DNA of 64,000 bases, from assembly GCA_030340625.1 (NCBI GenBank), contig JAOPHQ010005197.1:34641-98640 (forward strand), written 5' to 3'. Positions 55,471 to 64,000 of this stretch are shown piece by piece (positions within the stretch are counted from its first letter, which is position 1; every line of letters begins with the position of its first letter). This stretch comes from Merluccius polli. Taxonomy: Eukaryota; Chordata; Actinopteri; Gadiformes; Merlucciidae. The position numbers were made by a program, and so were the translations under genes. Under the pieces are notes generated by a model. The model searched no databases. It was not told the origin of the DNA and worked only from the letters and a program-made list of their open reading frames with translations.

Positions 55471-58305
55471 TGTATGTGTGTGTGTGTGTGTGTGTGTATT
55501 TTTTATTCTATTTTTATTATTTTATTATTATTGTGTTGTGTTGGTGTTATGGACCTTTCATGAGATGTGTCCTTAATAAAGTTTGAATTTAATTGAATTG
55601 ATATGTGGTCTACGGAGCGCGTTGATGGTTCGGTTTATGTCTGACTGATGGTTGCGATATTCCTAAATCGTCGGCATTGCAAAGTTGCATTTTCCCTGTT
55701 GCTAAATATCGTAGTGTTGCCAAACATTTTATTTCCTAATCGAGTTATTCCTGTTAGTCGGGGATGTTATTGCATCCTGCACTAATTCCACAACAAGTTT
55801 TATACCCTCACGATTTAGCCTATATATCTTGATCAATTCACAGTCTTCCACTGTCTCCAAAACATTTCGTCTCGCAGTCATTTTCCGATTCTTTGTGAAT
55901 AGGTCTTAGTGAGTTAGGAGTCCTCTCGAGGACTTTTAGGCTCTCCTAGACTTAGGTGTTACTTTTAGGCCTAAAATACTTTGTGAAATGCTCTTAGTGA
56001 AAAAAATTAGGAGTCCTAAATTTAAGACTGACACGCCCATTATTTTTAGGAGTTTCTCCTAAATTCGCCAGTTAGGAGCTACTTTTAGCGCTAAGATCCT
56101 TTGTGAATACGGCCCCTGGTGTGTTCAGGGGCCATATTCTCAAAGCATTTTATCTTACCGCTAGGAGTGCTCCGAACTCGCGCTAAAACATTTTACGTAG
56201 GAGGTTTTTCTTTAAAGTTATTAACAAAGCCGCTGAGACCTACTCATACTAAGGATAAATCACTAAGAGTGAACTAAGAGTGACGCGCCGTTGCTATGGA
56301 TTACGTCGATTCTCGTGCACGAGTTTAGAAGCGGTCAGTACGGTGATTGGTTGTTCAGAGCAGGCGTTATGACAGTGCACTTAGCAGAATACACACATGA
56401 TGACAAGTTTGTGCAGACCACGATAATGACGTTGTAGCCTATATGCACGTTAAAGAGAGAGAGAAAAAGTTAAAGAGAGAGAGAAAAAGCAAACAATAAA
56501 AATACGTAAATTGCATTAAATCAAGGAACTGATTGAACTGAGCTCTGTCAGCTCTTCTAGCCTGTATGTAAATATAGGATCATTGTGGAATCGTGTGTGT
56601 GTTTGTGTGTGTGTGTATATGTGTATTTACATATATATATATATGTATGTATATACAGTATATTGTGGCGCCCGCCGGGTACAGGTAAGGAGGAGGGTAT
56701 GTGGGATGGTGGTAGATGGGGTTTATATTGCACCATGCCATCTGGTGGCCGCAGAGCACTTTTCACTCTCCCCACTGTCTAAAGGAAACCCGACCATATA
56801 TGGACGTCTAACGAGACCAGGAAGCGGAGCAGCTGCAGCCACTCACCCTAATGAGGGGAGAGAAGATAAAAGCTGGAAGAAGTGGACCAAACGAGGAAGG
56901 AGTAGCTGGAGAGCATGGTGGTAGTAGTGAGTAGAATGAGAGAGAGAAACACGCTGTGTATGACCCTTTTCCCCAGGAGAACCCCGTTGGCCGATCGACC
57001 CCTGCACCGTCTGAGAGCCCGCCTGTGTACCGACCCCCGCCTGTCTGACATCCCTCCCGCCCGCCGAACCCTGGTCCGTCTGAGAACCCGACCCCGTGCA
57101 CCGAACCCCACGCTCAACCCCCGACGACGAGTCCAGAGCCTGAGCCCCCTCAGGACCGACCCCCCCCCCTCCGCGGCGGCGGAGTTTTCCCCTCTTTCCC
57201 CCTCTCCCGAATCGACAATAAATTTGGTTAATTGTGAAACTGGTGTGGACCGTCAACTGTTTCCCAATACTGGTCTGGTGGCACCTCTTCTCCTCCCCGA
57301 GGTTGCCACAATATGTGTATGTATTTTTTATTCTATTTTTATTATTTTATTATTATTGTATTGTGTTGTGTTGGTGTTATGGACCTTTCATGAGATGTGT
57401 CCTTAATGAAGTTTGAATTGAATTGATATGTGGTCTACAGAGCGCGTTGATGGTTCGGTTTATGGCACGGCTGACTGATGGTTGCGATATTCCTAAATTG
57501 TCCCGCACTAATTCCACAACACGTTTTATACCCTCACGATTTAGCCTATATCTCTTGATCAATTCACAGTCTTCCATTGTCTCCAAAACATTTCGTCTCG
57601 CAGCCATTTTTCTTTGTGAATAGGTCTTACTGAGTTAGGAGTCCTCTCGAGGACTTTTAAGCTCTCCTAGACTTAGGTGCTACTTTTAGGCCTAAAATAC
57701 TTTGTGAATTGCTCTTAGTGAAAAAAATTAGGAGTCCTAAATTTAAGATTGACAAGCCCATTATTTTTAGGAGTTTCTTTTAGCGCTAAGATCATACACA
57801 ATGCGCTAAGATCCTTGCGCTAAGATCCTTGCGCTAAGATCCTTTGTGAATACGGCCCCAGGGGCCGTATTCACGATTCCTCGAGAGGACTCCTAACTCA
57901 CTAAGACCTATTCACAAAGAATCGGAAAATGGCTGCGAGACGAAATGTTTTGGAGACAATGGAAGACTGTGAATTGATCAAGAGATATAGGCTAAATCGT
58001 GAGGGTATAAAACTTGTTGTGGAATTAGTGCGGGATGCAATAACATCCCCGACTAACAGGAATAACTCGATTAGGAAATAAAATGTTTGGCAACACGATA
58101 TTTAGCAACAGGGAAAATGCAACTTTGCAATGCTGACGATTTAGGAATATCGCAACCATCAGTCAGCCATAAACAAAACCATCAACGCGCTCCGTAGACC
58201 ACATATCAATTCAATTAAATTCAAACTTTATTAAGGACACATCTCATGAAAGGTCCATAACACCAACACAACACAATAATAATAAAAATAGAATAAAAAA
58301 TACAT

Positions 58306-58382
<77 letters not shown>

Positions 58383-59719
58383 TGTAGTCTACATATATGT
58401 AAATATATACATACACACACACACACACAAACACGATTCCACAATGATCCTATATTTACATACAGGCTAGAAGAGCTGACAGAGCTCAGTTCAAAGTTGG
58501 TTAAGGCTGAAATAATACCATTAATATCATCCAACAGTTTATCCGGTTTCCTTTGGACAATCAACAACTACACAGGATCAAAGCCAACTTCATGGCATGC
58601 AGGTATGCCCGGTGTGGTCGGTGCTATTGACGGGACGCACATACAAATAATTGCGCCATCAAAAGATGAGGACGTGTTCGTCAATAGAAACGAAAGTACA
58701 TTCCATCAACATGCAGATTGTTTTTGATGCAACTTTTCACATTCTTGATGTTGTTGCAAAGTGGCCTGGGTCTACCCATGATCCGCGTATTTTAATGGGG
58801 AGCGGTCTGAGGCAGCTTTTTGAGAGGCACCGTGTACCAGTTGGGTGTCTTGCTGGGTGACAGCGGCTATCCCTGCAAGACACCCTATCTCAATCCACAA
58901 CCGGGAGCACAGTTAAAGTATAACATGTAAGTGATTACGCAGATTACGCTTAGTCCTATGCATAAAAAACATCGTATTAGCTCTTTGTCGCCTTTTATTT
59001 GTTGAATCCATATTTATTATTGTTTACTGTTTTCCTCCATATATGTTAGGGCACACAAAAATACACGACATCTTGTGGAGAGAGGATGTGATCACAGTGA
59101 TCACTGTATGCGCCATTCTCCACAACCGGTATGGGCTGTTATTTAAAGTGTTGAAGTGGAGATATGCTCATTGGATAATAGTTTGCAGGGTGCTTTTAAT
59201 TGCCTCCTTGAATTAATGCAATTTACGTATTTTTATTGTTTGCTTTTTCTCTCTCTCTTTAACGTGCATATAGGCTACAACGTCATTATCGTGGTCTGCA
59301 CAAACTTGTCATCATGCGTGTATTCTGCTAACTGCACTGTCCATAACTATTTGATAGGAATTTCTAGCCTAGGCTATTTCCTTGTTCTTCGGTGATTTAG
59401 TGGGCTCGTTTTCACAGAGACCGCCTGCTCTGAACAACCAATCACCGTACTGACCGCTTCTAAACTCGTGCACGAGAATCGACGTAATCCATAGCAATGG
59501 CGCGTCACTCTTAGTTCACTCTTAGTGATTTATCCTTAGTATGAGTAGGTCTCAGCGGCTTTGTGAATAACTTTTAAGAAAAAACTCCTACGTAAAATGT
59601 TTTAGCGCGAGTTAGGAGCACTCCTAGCGGTAAGATAAAATGCTTTGTGAATACGGCCCCAGGTCTTTATTTAAAGCATTGCTTGAAGGGTATACATTGC
59701 ATTTGAGTATAATATAATA

Positions 59720-59800
<81 letters not shown>

Positions 59801-59916
59801 TGTTATTTCTATTCTATCATTATCATTCTATTATTATATTATCTTTATTATTACCGGTATTACTATCATTATTATTATTGCTATTATTATTGCTATTAAT
59901 ATTATTGCTATTATTA

Positions 59917-59951
<35 letters not shown>

Positions 59952-61521
59952 ATAATAATAATTATTATTATTATATCACTATTGTTATTATAATAATAAT
60001 AATAATAATTATTATATTAATAATATATTATTATATTATCTTTATTATTACGGTATTATTATTATTGCTAGTATTATTATAATATTAATATAATATTATT
60101 ATTATTATTATTATTATTATTAGTATATCAATATGATCATCATTATTATTATTATTGTAGACATAGGATCTGCTGTCTCTACCCTTTTTGAATATCAGAC
60201 CGTCAGAACAGCTTGCAGGAACATACAGGATCCATCACATTCTTTCCATTTTTTTGAGTGGCTCCCCTGAGGACTCAGACTTTTCGCACACTGCAGGACA
60301 CAGAGGAGATCTTTGTTCCTCGGGGCTGTCCAGCTCCTAAACTCCGACTACCCCCTGATCAGTATCATCTTTCTTTCTATGAATAAAGTGATTTGATTGA
60401 TTCCAAATATTCAAACAAAACAGGTTCTTTGAATTACCAGAGGGTTATGTGGCAGAACTTTGAAATAGTCAAGGAAAGAACAAGAACATTAACAATCCCC
60501 CCAGAAAACTATTTACAATAGTATTTACAAGCCTTTCATGAATTGGAGCTAAAACCCCTGAAAGAGAACTGTTTTTCACAGTTTCTTTCTTGTGCTGCCA
60601 CTCTGGTGTTTGAGTGAGATAAGTTTTTTTTAAATGTATTTATTTATTTTCTAATTTTTTTTATTATTGTTTTATGTAAAGCGCATTGAGTTGCCATTGT
60701 GTATGAAATGCGCTATATAAATAAAGCTACCTTGCCTTGCCTTGAATGTGGTGCAGCCTAATTTTGAGGAACACAGACACCACTAGTTTCAGTAGATTAG
60801 AATGGTGGTTGTCAATGCCAAATTGTGGGTCTCCAGTATGCTCCAGTAGAATTTGTATTTGGGTAGTAAAACCAGCAATTTTTAAAATATCCAAGCACCC
60901 TGTATCATAGCTACATGTGTTTTTAACAAATCAATACATTTGGAAATCAGTCCAAAATTCGGCGAAAAATTCTGCTTTAAGATTGAGGAGTACCTCTTTA
61001 CCCATGCACCGCTGCCTCTGCTAGCCCTGTACCAAGATGGCGGCGCCCCTCCACAGGCACGCCCCTCCACAGTCGATGCGGCGTCTATGTATATATGTCT
61101 ATGGCAAATACAATGTTGTTGGCAGGTGTTTGACCCGGAAGGGCAAAGGGTTTTTGACCGCTTGCGCGCGGCACCTTGTATTGCTATGCTGATGGGAACT
61201 GCTATGGGAATAATGCTGTATTGGAATAAATAGACCACTTTGGATATCAACGTCAACATTTGTCTACATGCGTTTGTTTAGCACAGGGCATTCAAGTGAG
61301 CGTAGCACTCGTATAACATCTAGCGCGTCAAGCAGGCCTTCCCCGGGCTCAGGCACCTCAGTAGTTCTGTGTTAGACCAAACTCCTATAACATAGAGATT
61401 AATGTGAAGTGAATGAGTCATGCTTGTTTAGCGATGCATTTTTTAAGCTCCACAATGCATATCGTCACATTTTCATTTTGCGATATTTCGCGCCACGATA
61501 TTTTGTCACACCCCTAATGTA

Positions 61522-61552
<31 letters not shown>

Positions 61553-62566
61553 ATATATATATAATGTGTGTGTATATAATGTGTGTGTATGTATATAATG
61601 TGTGTGTATATAACGTGTGTGTGTATATATAATGTGTGTGTGTGTGTGTGTATATAATGTGTTTGTATATAATGTGTGTGTACATAATGTGTGTGTATAT
61701 ATAATGTGTATGTGTGTATATAATGTGTGTGTGTGTATATAATGTGTGTGTGTGTACCTTGAGCTGCTTGGTCCTAGCTGCTACTCCGTTAGCTTGGATC
61801 ATAGCGATGAAGACGGGGACGTCCCCCAGGGGGCTGCCCCGCCCCCCTGCGATGCTCACACCCAGACTGTCCCTGGAACCCTGCAACCAATCACATCACT
61901 CCAGTGTCCAGTCCTATGTCCAGCTCAACCAATCACTTTACTCCCTGCCCAATCACATGTCCAGCTCAACCAATCACATCCAATCCAGAGTCACATGACC
62001 TTACCCGTGTGATGTGGACGGTCCGGACAGCATGTGGTCCAGCTGTTAAAACACATGACATCACAGCATGACATGACATCACAACATGACATCATAACAC
62101 AATATGACATCACACCATGACATCACAACATGACATCACAACAGGATATCACAAAATGACATCACAACAATATTATCTGTCTTGATGACATCACGGCTCT
62201 CCTACCGGTGTTGTTGGAAGACGAGGTGTTGCTAGGGGCGATGCTTGGTGTGGGGTCAGAGGTCACTTCAGGGTCTGGAGAGGGGGCAGGGCTTGCAACT
62301 TGGGGGGGCGGTGTCACAGAACTGGACCTGCTTCCATCATCAGTCACATGATTCATCTGAGAGGAAAAACACAAACACACACACACACACACAAATACCA
62401 TATATAAAACACACATACACATATAAACATCATGTATTAAACACACACACACACACACACGCATTATAATATAAAACCCTACCTGGCTGCTCTGTGTGTG
62501 TCTGGAGGGAATCCAGGAAGCAGCTTTCAGACGACCCACCTCCAGTAGTACACACCCTCTGGTACA
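47178..62566 (-). CDS. patj: PATJ (INADL) scaffold protein, C-terminal eight exons
   Basis: Exons on the minus strand are 62566-62483, 62356-62206, 62042-62005, 61880-61758, 49212-49105, 48753-48665, 48022-47899 and 47324-47178 (stop TAA). All joins keep phase and have GT/AG sites. The first exon ends a PDZ domain (LLEVGRLKAA). A Ser/Pro-rich linker follows, then the penultimate PDZ domain (GPHAVRTVHITR, LGVSIAGGRGSPLGDVPVFIA, VGDRVVSIDG, HAEVVDLLKN), a linker (VVADTN), and the last PDZ domain (RTVVLLKG, LGFSIVGG, IYVKTVF, LRRGDQILSVNGESL, HEQAVAVLK) ending TLQVLS. The GLGF-type loops and the C-terminus match PATJ rather than its paralogue MPDZ, especially the VVADTN linker. PATJ organises the Crumbs complex at tight junctions. 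The upstream exons lie right of the window. Confidence 0.9.
47345..47850. repeat. 21-bp minisatellite in the last patj intron
   Basis: About 23 units of GCGAGGGTACTGGTTGCTATG between exons 7 and 8 of the visible set. The plus-strand valine/alanine-rich frame is an artefact. Confidence 0.95.
48130..48385. repeat. 24-26 bp minisatellite in patj
   Basis: Units of GGGTGATGAGGCTCTACTTTAGACAT with a TAGTTTT variant. Confidence 0.9.
48830..49300. repeat. GT-rich low-complexity tract with exon-derived repeats
   Basis: Around the patj exon at 49105-49212. Four upstream copies of TTACCTGCAGGGTGATGTGTG repeat the exon 3' end and its donor. Confidence 0.85.
49425..49490 (+). repeat. L2-like LINE 3' tail
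   Basis: GGGGGATTAATAAAGGACTATCTTATCTTATCTT resembles the 3' end and short tandem tail of fish L2-type LINEs. Confidence 0.55.
49880..51908 (-). pseudogene. hAT transposase, BED-finger/ZBED5-like, broken
   Basis: The frame from 51908 to 50504 contains a BED-like start (KRRKYDPDYLKLGFTW, CKLRRHIETKH), the catalytic core (CCGICTDGARAMTG with its Asp, CIIHRQAL), and HLADMNWLAMLAYLSDIFNRIN and NSLNTSLQGK. The frame is cut by the solo LTR. Beyond it (50041-49890) the C-terminal segment NQWVRNPFSF...LVELSSNMDLKQRL continues, then breaks at the C run, so the dimerisation end is lost. Confidence 0.85.
50057..50503. mobile_element. Solo LTR inside the hAT transposase
   Basis: 447 bp beginning TGTTGTGATG and ending CGTAACA. 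ACCC lies on both sides (50053-50056 and 50504-50507). There is no internal retroelement sequence, so it arose by LTR-LTR recombination. The family is not assigned. Confidence 0.75.
52240..52530. repeat. About 60-115 bp tandem repeat (TCATATGCAGATACCTGTTTATA)
   Basis: Three to four units; the third and fourth are almost identical over more than 100 bp. Confidence 0.85.
52616..53775. mobile_element. Possible element with long imperfect inverted ends
   Basis: CATAGACATATATACATAGACGGG begins the left side; CTAAAAACACGGCATTTCGCCCGG at 52648-52672 is mirrored near 53656-53683. It contains (AAT)n at 52878-52925. No transposase or target duplication was recognised. Confidence 0.45.
53978..54159. 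mobile_element. Short hAT-like MITE, CAGTGGCGGTTCTAG ends
   Basis: 182 bp. The left flank is TTCAGGTG (53970-53977). The right flank is TTCTG, then Harbinger A, then GTG, giving TTCTGGTG when the Harbinger is ignored. Confidence 0.8.
54165..56115. mobile_element. Harbinger element A, CTG duplication
   Basis: Ends GGGCCGTATTCACAAAG at the left, and its mirror CTTTGTGAATACGGCCC at the right. CTG flanks both sides (54162-54164 and 56116-56118). It carries a decayed HARBI1-like gene on the minus strand and a (TA)n(TG)n run at 55435-55500. Confidence 0.88.
54912..55881 (-). pseudogene. HARBI1-like transposase of Harbinger A
   Basis: The likely start is ATG 55881 (MTARRNVLETVEDCEL). The catalytic part GVVGAVDGTHIQIIAPSKDEDVFVNR, split over 55215-55130, and KWPGSTRDPRIL follow, ending in a shifted frame. 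The last Asp-Glu region is missing. Confidence 0.8.
56664..57310 (+). mobile_element. Solo LTR inside Harbinger B
   Basis: 647 bp starting TGTGGCGCCC and ending TTGCCACA, with ATAT on each side (56660-56663 and 57311-57314). Near its right end it holds AATAAA (57218-57223). The C-rich middle resembles Gypsy LTRs. Confidence 0.8.
57377..57607 (-). pseudogene. HARBI1-like transposase N-terminus of Harbinger B
   Basis: From ATG 57607: MAARRNVLETMEDCEL, then the helix-turn-helix LGISQPSVSRAINRTINAL. The frame ends at 57377 and no catalytic part follows in this copy. Confidence 0.78.
57862..59659. mobile_element. Harbinger element C, CAG duplication
   Basis: Ends GGGCCGTATTCACGA at the left, with CTTTGTGAATACGGCCC at the right. 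CAG (57859-57861 and 59660-59662) flanks it. It touches element B, with one shared CAG between them. It is in the opposite orientation to A. Confidence 0.88.
57929..58925 (+). pseudogene. HARBI1-like transposase of Harbinger C
   Basis: ATG 57929 (MAARRNVLETMEDCEL), a broken middle with (AC)n(AT)n at 58308-58380, then GVVGAIDGTHIQIIAPSKDED (58612-58675), KWPGSTHDPRILMG and LLGDSGYPCKTPYLNPQPG (58850-58910) in shifted frames. The Glu region is absent. It is inactive. Confidence 0.8.
59710..60160. repeat. (AAT)n/(ATT)n low-complexity array
   Basis: AAT units change to ATT near 59768, so the array contains a perfect inverted repeat at its centre. Confidence 0.95.
60160..60750 (+). repeat. L2/CR1-like LINE 3' end remnants
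   Basis: Two tails are visible: ATGAATAAAGTGATTTGATTGATT at 60378-60400, and GCGCATTGAGTTGCCATT...CGCTATATAAATAAA with CTTGC repeats at 60680-60745. No ORF survives. Confidence 0.6.
60750..61380. other. Repeat-derived intron sequence, unassigned
   Basis: A TATGTATATATGTCTATGGC segment (61084-61104) recalls the ends of the P-like element and of 52616. Nothing else was recognised. Confidence 0.35.
61519..61757. repeat. (TGTATATAATG)n GT-rich microsatellite
   Basis: Lies directly after the donor site of a patj exon (gene strand). Confidence 0.95.
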
Positions 62567-62579
62567 CTACAACATACAT

Positions 62580-62589
62580 ATATATATAC

Positions 62590-62656
<67 letters not shown>

Positions 62657-62890
62657 CACTTAAATACATATATATGTATATACGTGCTTTTATATATGTA
62701 TATAAGTATGTAAATATATTTATAAAGTGTAGAAGTGTACATATTTCATGTAGAAGTATATATATTTAGTGTATAATATATTTAGTTTATATATTTAGTG
62801 TAGAAGTGTATACATTAGTGTTGAAGTGTATATATATTTAGTGTATATATTTAGTGTAGAAGTGTATATATTTAGTGTTGAAGTGTATAT
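62580..62890. repeat. (AT)n and AGTGTATATATTTAGTGTAGA repeat
   Basis: (AT)n at 62598-62650 is followed by GAAGTGTATATATTTAGTGT units. It starts about 15 bp upstream of a patj exon on the gene strand. Confidence 0.9.
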
Positions 62891-62896
62891 ATTGAC

Positions 62897-62944
62897 GAAC
62901 ACAGAGCTCACGTGCTCGCGTGATCGCACGCGAGCTCTGTGTTC
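62897..62944. other. 13-bp perfect-stem hairpin with CACGTG
   Basis: GAACACAGAGCTC and GAGCTCTGTGTTC enclose a GC-rich loop with further self-complementarity and the E-box CACGTG at 62909-62914. Confidence 0.6.
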
Positions 62945-63286
62945 ATCAATCGACTTATCAGCCTAAAAAAAAACATGGCGTCGACAGGTGAACTACTGAA
63001 GGTATTGTGTGTATAAAATATGCTTTTTAATAAACTATCTGTACACTTATGAAGTTGTCAATGCCTCGTTTTATATGTTAAGACCCTCATTATACTACCA
63101 AAGAAGTGTCAGGCTATTTCTAGCCATGTAAGTGCTTTAAAAAAGCGATTTATTTTTTACCAGGTCAGATGCCCTTAGCACTCAAACGTATAGCAGTTTG
63201 GTAGAATCGGCTAAAAACAGCGAACTTAGCTTTGCGTCGTATCGGCTTTTTGTTGCTCTCCACGGAACGTTGGAACTCGCTCTCAT

Positions 63287-63560
63287 ACTAAACATCCCAA
63301 AACCAGTTTACACCGGAGTTTTCCTTTAATCACCATGGTAACGTTGGAACTCATTCTCATACTAAACATCCCAGAACCAGTTTACACCGGAGTTTTCCTT
63401 TAATCACCATGGTAACGTTGGAACTCATTCTCATACTAAACATCCCAAAACCAGTTTACACCGGAGTTTTCCTTTAATCACCATGGTAACGTTGGAACTC
63501 ATTCTCATACTAAACATCCCAGAACCAGTTTACACCGGAGTTCTCCTTTAATGGCTTTTG
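63287..63560. repeat. About 74-bp tandem repeat, four units
   Basis: Units of GTTGGAACTCATTCTCATACTAAACATCC...CCTTTAATCACCATGGTAAC with one alternating base difference (CAAAA/CAGAA), suggesting a two-unit duplication. Confidence 0.9.
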
Positions 63561-64000
63561 CTGGGGCCCTCCGGCACAGGACACAGGTAGATGTTGTAGA
63601 ACGCATTTATTGGAGATGGCAAGATGTAATATGCCGAGCAGATGTAACATGCTGCCATGACAGTGGCTCTCTCCTGAGTGTGTGTGTGGTGATAGCTGGT
63701 TTATCCTGGGTGCCATGATTGCTCTGCACCACAGGTGTGCAGCCTCACCCGGCCCCAGAGTCTAATCAGTCTAAATCGGGCCAGGTGAGGCTGTAAACCA
63801 GCTAGCAACAACACACACTCCACATGTATATATTTAGTGTAGAAGTGTATGGGGCAATTGCTCTGTCGCTAGCTTAGCCACTTTTTAGAGTTTAACACGG
63901 TTTTAATAATAATAATAATAATACATAGAATTTCTATTGCGCCTTTCAATGACCCAAGGACGCATACAAGAGGGCGAAGAGACAAACGGGGGGGGGGGGG
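63560..64000. other. patj intron, right edge
   Basis: A short (AAT)n at 63906-63925 is followed by TTTCTATTGCGCCTTTCAATGACC, like a LINE/SINE tail. The window ends in a G run. No exon was recognised. Confidence 0.4.

Larger units (their letters stand above)
56129..57858. mobile_element. Harbinger element B, CAG duplication, with solo LTR inside
   Basis: The left end GGGCCATATTCTCAAAG and right end CTTTGTGAATACGGCCC are flanked by CAG (56126-56128 and 57859-57861). Without the solo LTR it is about 1080 bp. The same termini as A and C show one family. Confidence 0.88.
49607..61518. mobile_element. Possible outer transposon filling most of the patj intron
   Basis: TTAGGCGTGTTGGTTCCATGATACG at the left and, reverse-complemented, TTAGGGGTGTGACAAAATATCG at the right look like diverged inverted ends set in a GTATG-rich repeat. 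A segment near the right end (AGATTAATGTGAAGTGAATGAGTCATG, 61397-61423) matches 52278-52310, so both belong to one element separated by later insertions. Confidence 0.45.

Noticed and set aside
47178..62566. MPDZ (MUPP1) instead of PATJ
   Set aside because: The last PDZ domains are similar in both, but the VVADTN linker, the HAVRT..ITR lead-in and chromosome-arm synteny fit PATJ better.

Overview
The window looks like a chromosome segment from a teleost fish, probably a spiny-rayed species, although the species cannot be fixed from the sequence. Four spliced vertebrate genes sit in a sea of fish-type transposons and simple repeats. No prokaryotic operon, CRISPR array, rRNA or tRNA gene was seen.

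Host genes, left to right: (1) atpaf1, the mitochondrial F1-ATPase assembly factor, minus strand, exons 1-8 between 16862 and 7879; its last exon should lie off the left edge. (2) A short, divergent TAL1/LYL1-family bHLH gene, plus strand, 37169-39212. (3) pdzk1ip1 (MAP17), plus strand, 42396-45204. (4) The C-terminal eight exons of patj (INADL), minus strand, 62566-47178, covering the end of one PDZ domain and the last two PDZ domains. TAL1 next to PDZK1IP1 in the same orientation, with ATPAF1 and PATJ on the same human chromosome arm, is consistent with conserved synteny.

Mobile layer: 1-4653 is a Harbinger element carrying a HARBI1-like transposase and a Myb/SANT accessory gene on opposite strands. 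It sits in a decayed BEL/Pao retrotransposon (to about 6520), whose end grades into a 27-bp minisatellite. The atpaf1 introns carry many minisatellites, a 1.4-kb AGATATCT/ACTAGTC foldback element (12420-13806), several roughly 400-bp MITEs and a hAT-like MITE that captured the 5' end of a RecQ-like gene. An I-like LINE (16975-22118, minus) is split by a hAT element. From 22291 to 34970 lies a nested stack: a giant AGATATCT/ACTAGTC element containing another copy of itself. That inner copy holds a sushi-type, chromodomain Gypsy retrotransposon with self-priming features (22580-27866), and further elements follow, including a P-like element with a THAP-like start. The 12.5-kb patj intron (49213-61757) is mostly nested elements: a full-length hAT broken by a solo LTR, a small hAT-like MITE, and three Harbinger elements in tandem, one holding another solo LTR.

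Many insertions have exact target-site duplications, so their order can be worked out. The items I would look at first are the alternating-palindrome foldback family with a conserved internal reading-frame start, the divergent tal1-like gene, the CWG target-site signature shared by four Harbinger elements, and the self-priming signature in the Gypsy element.
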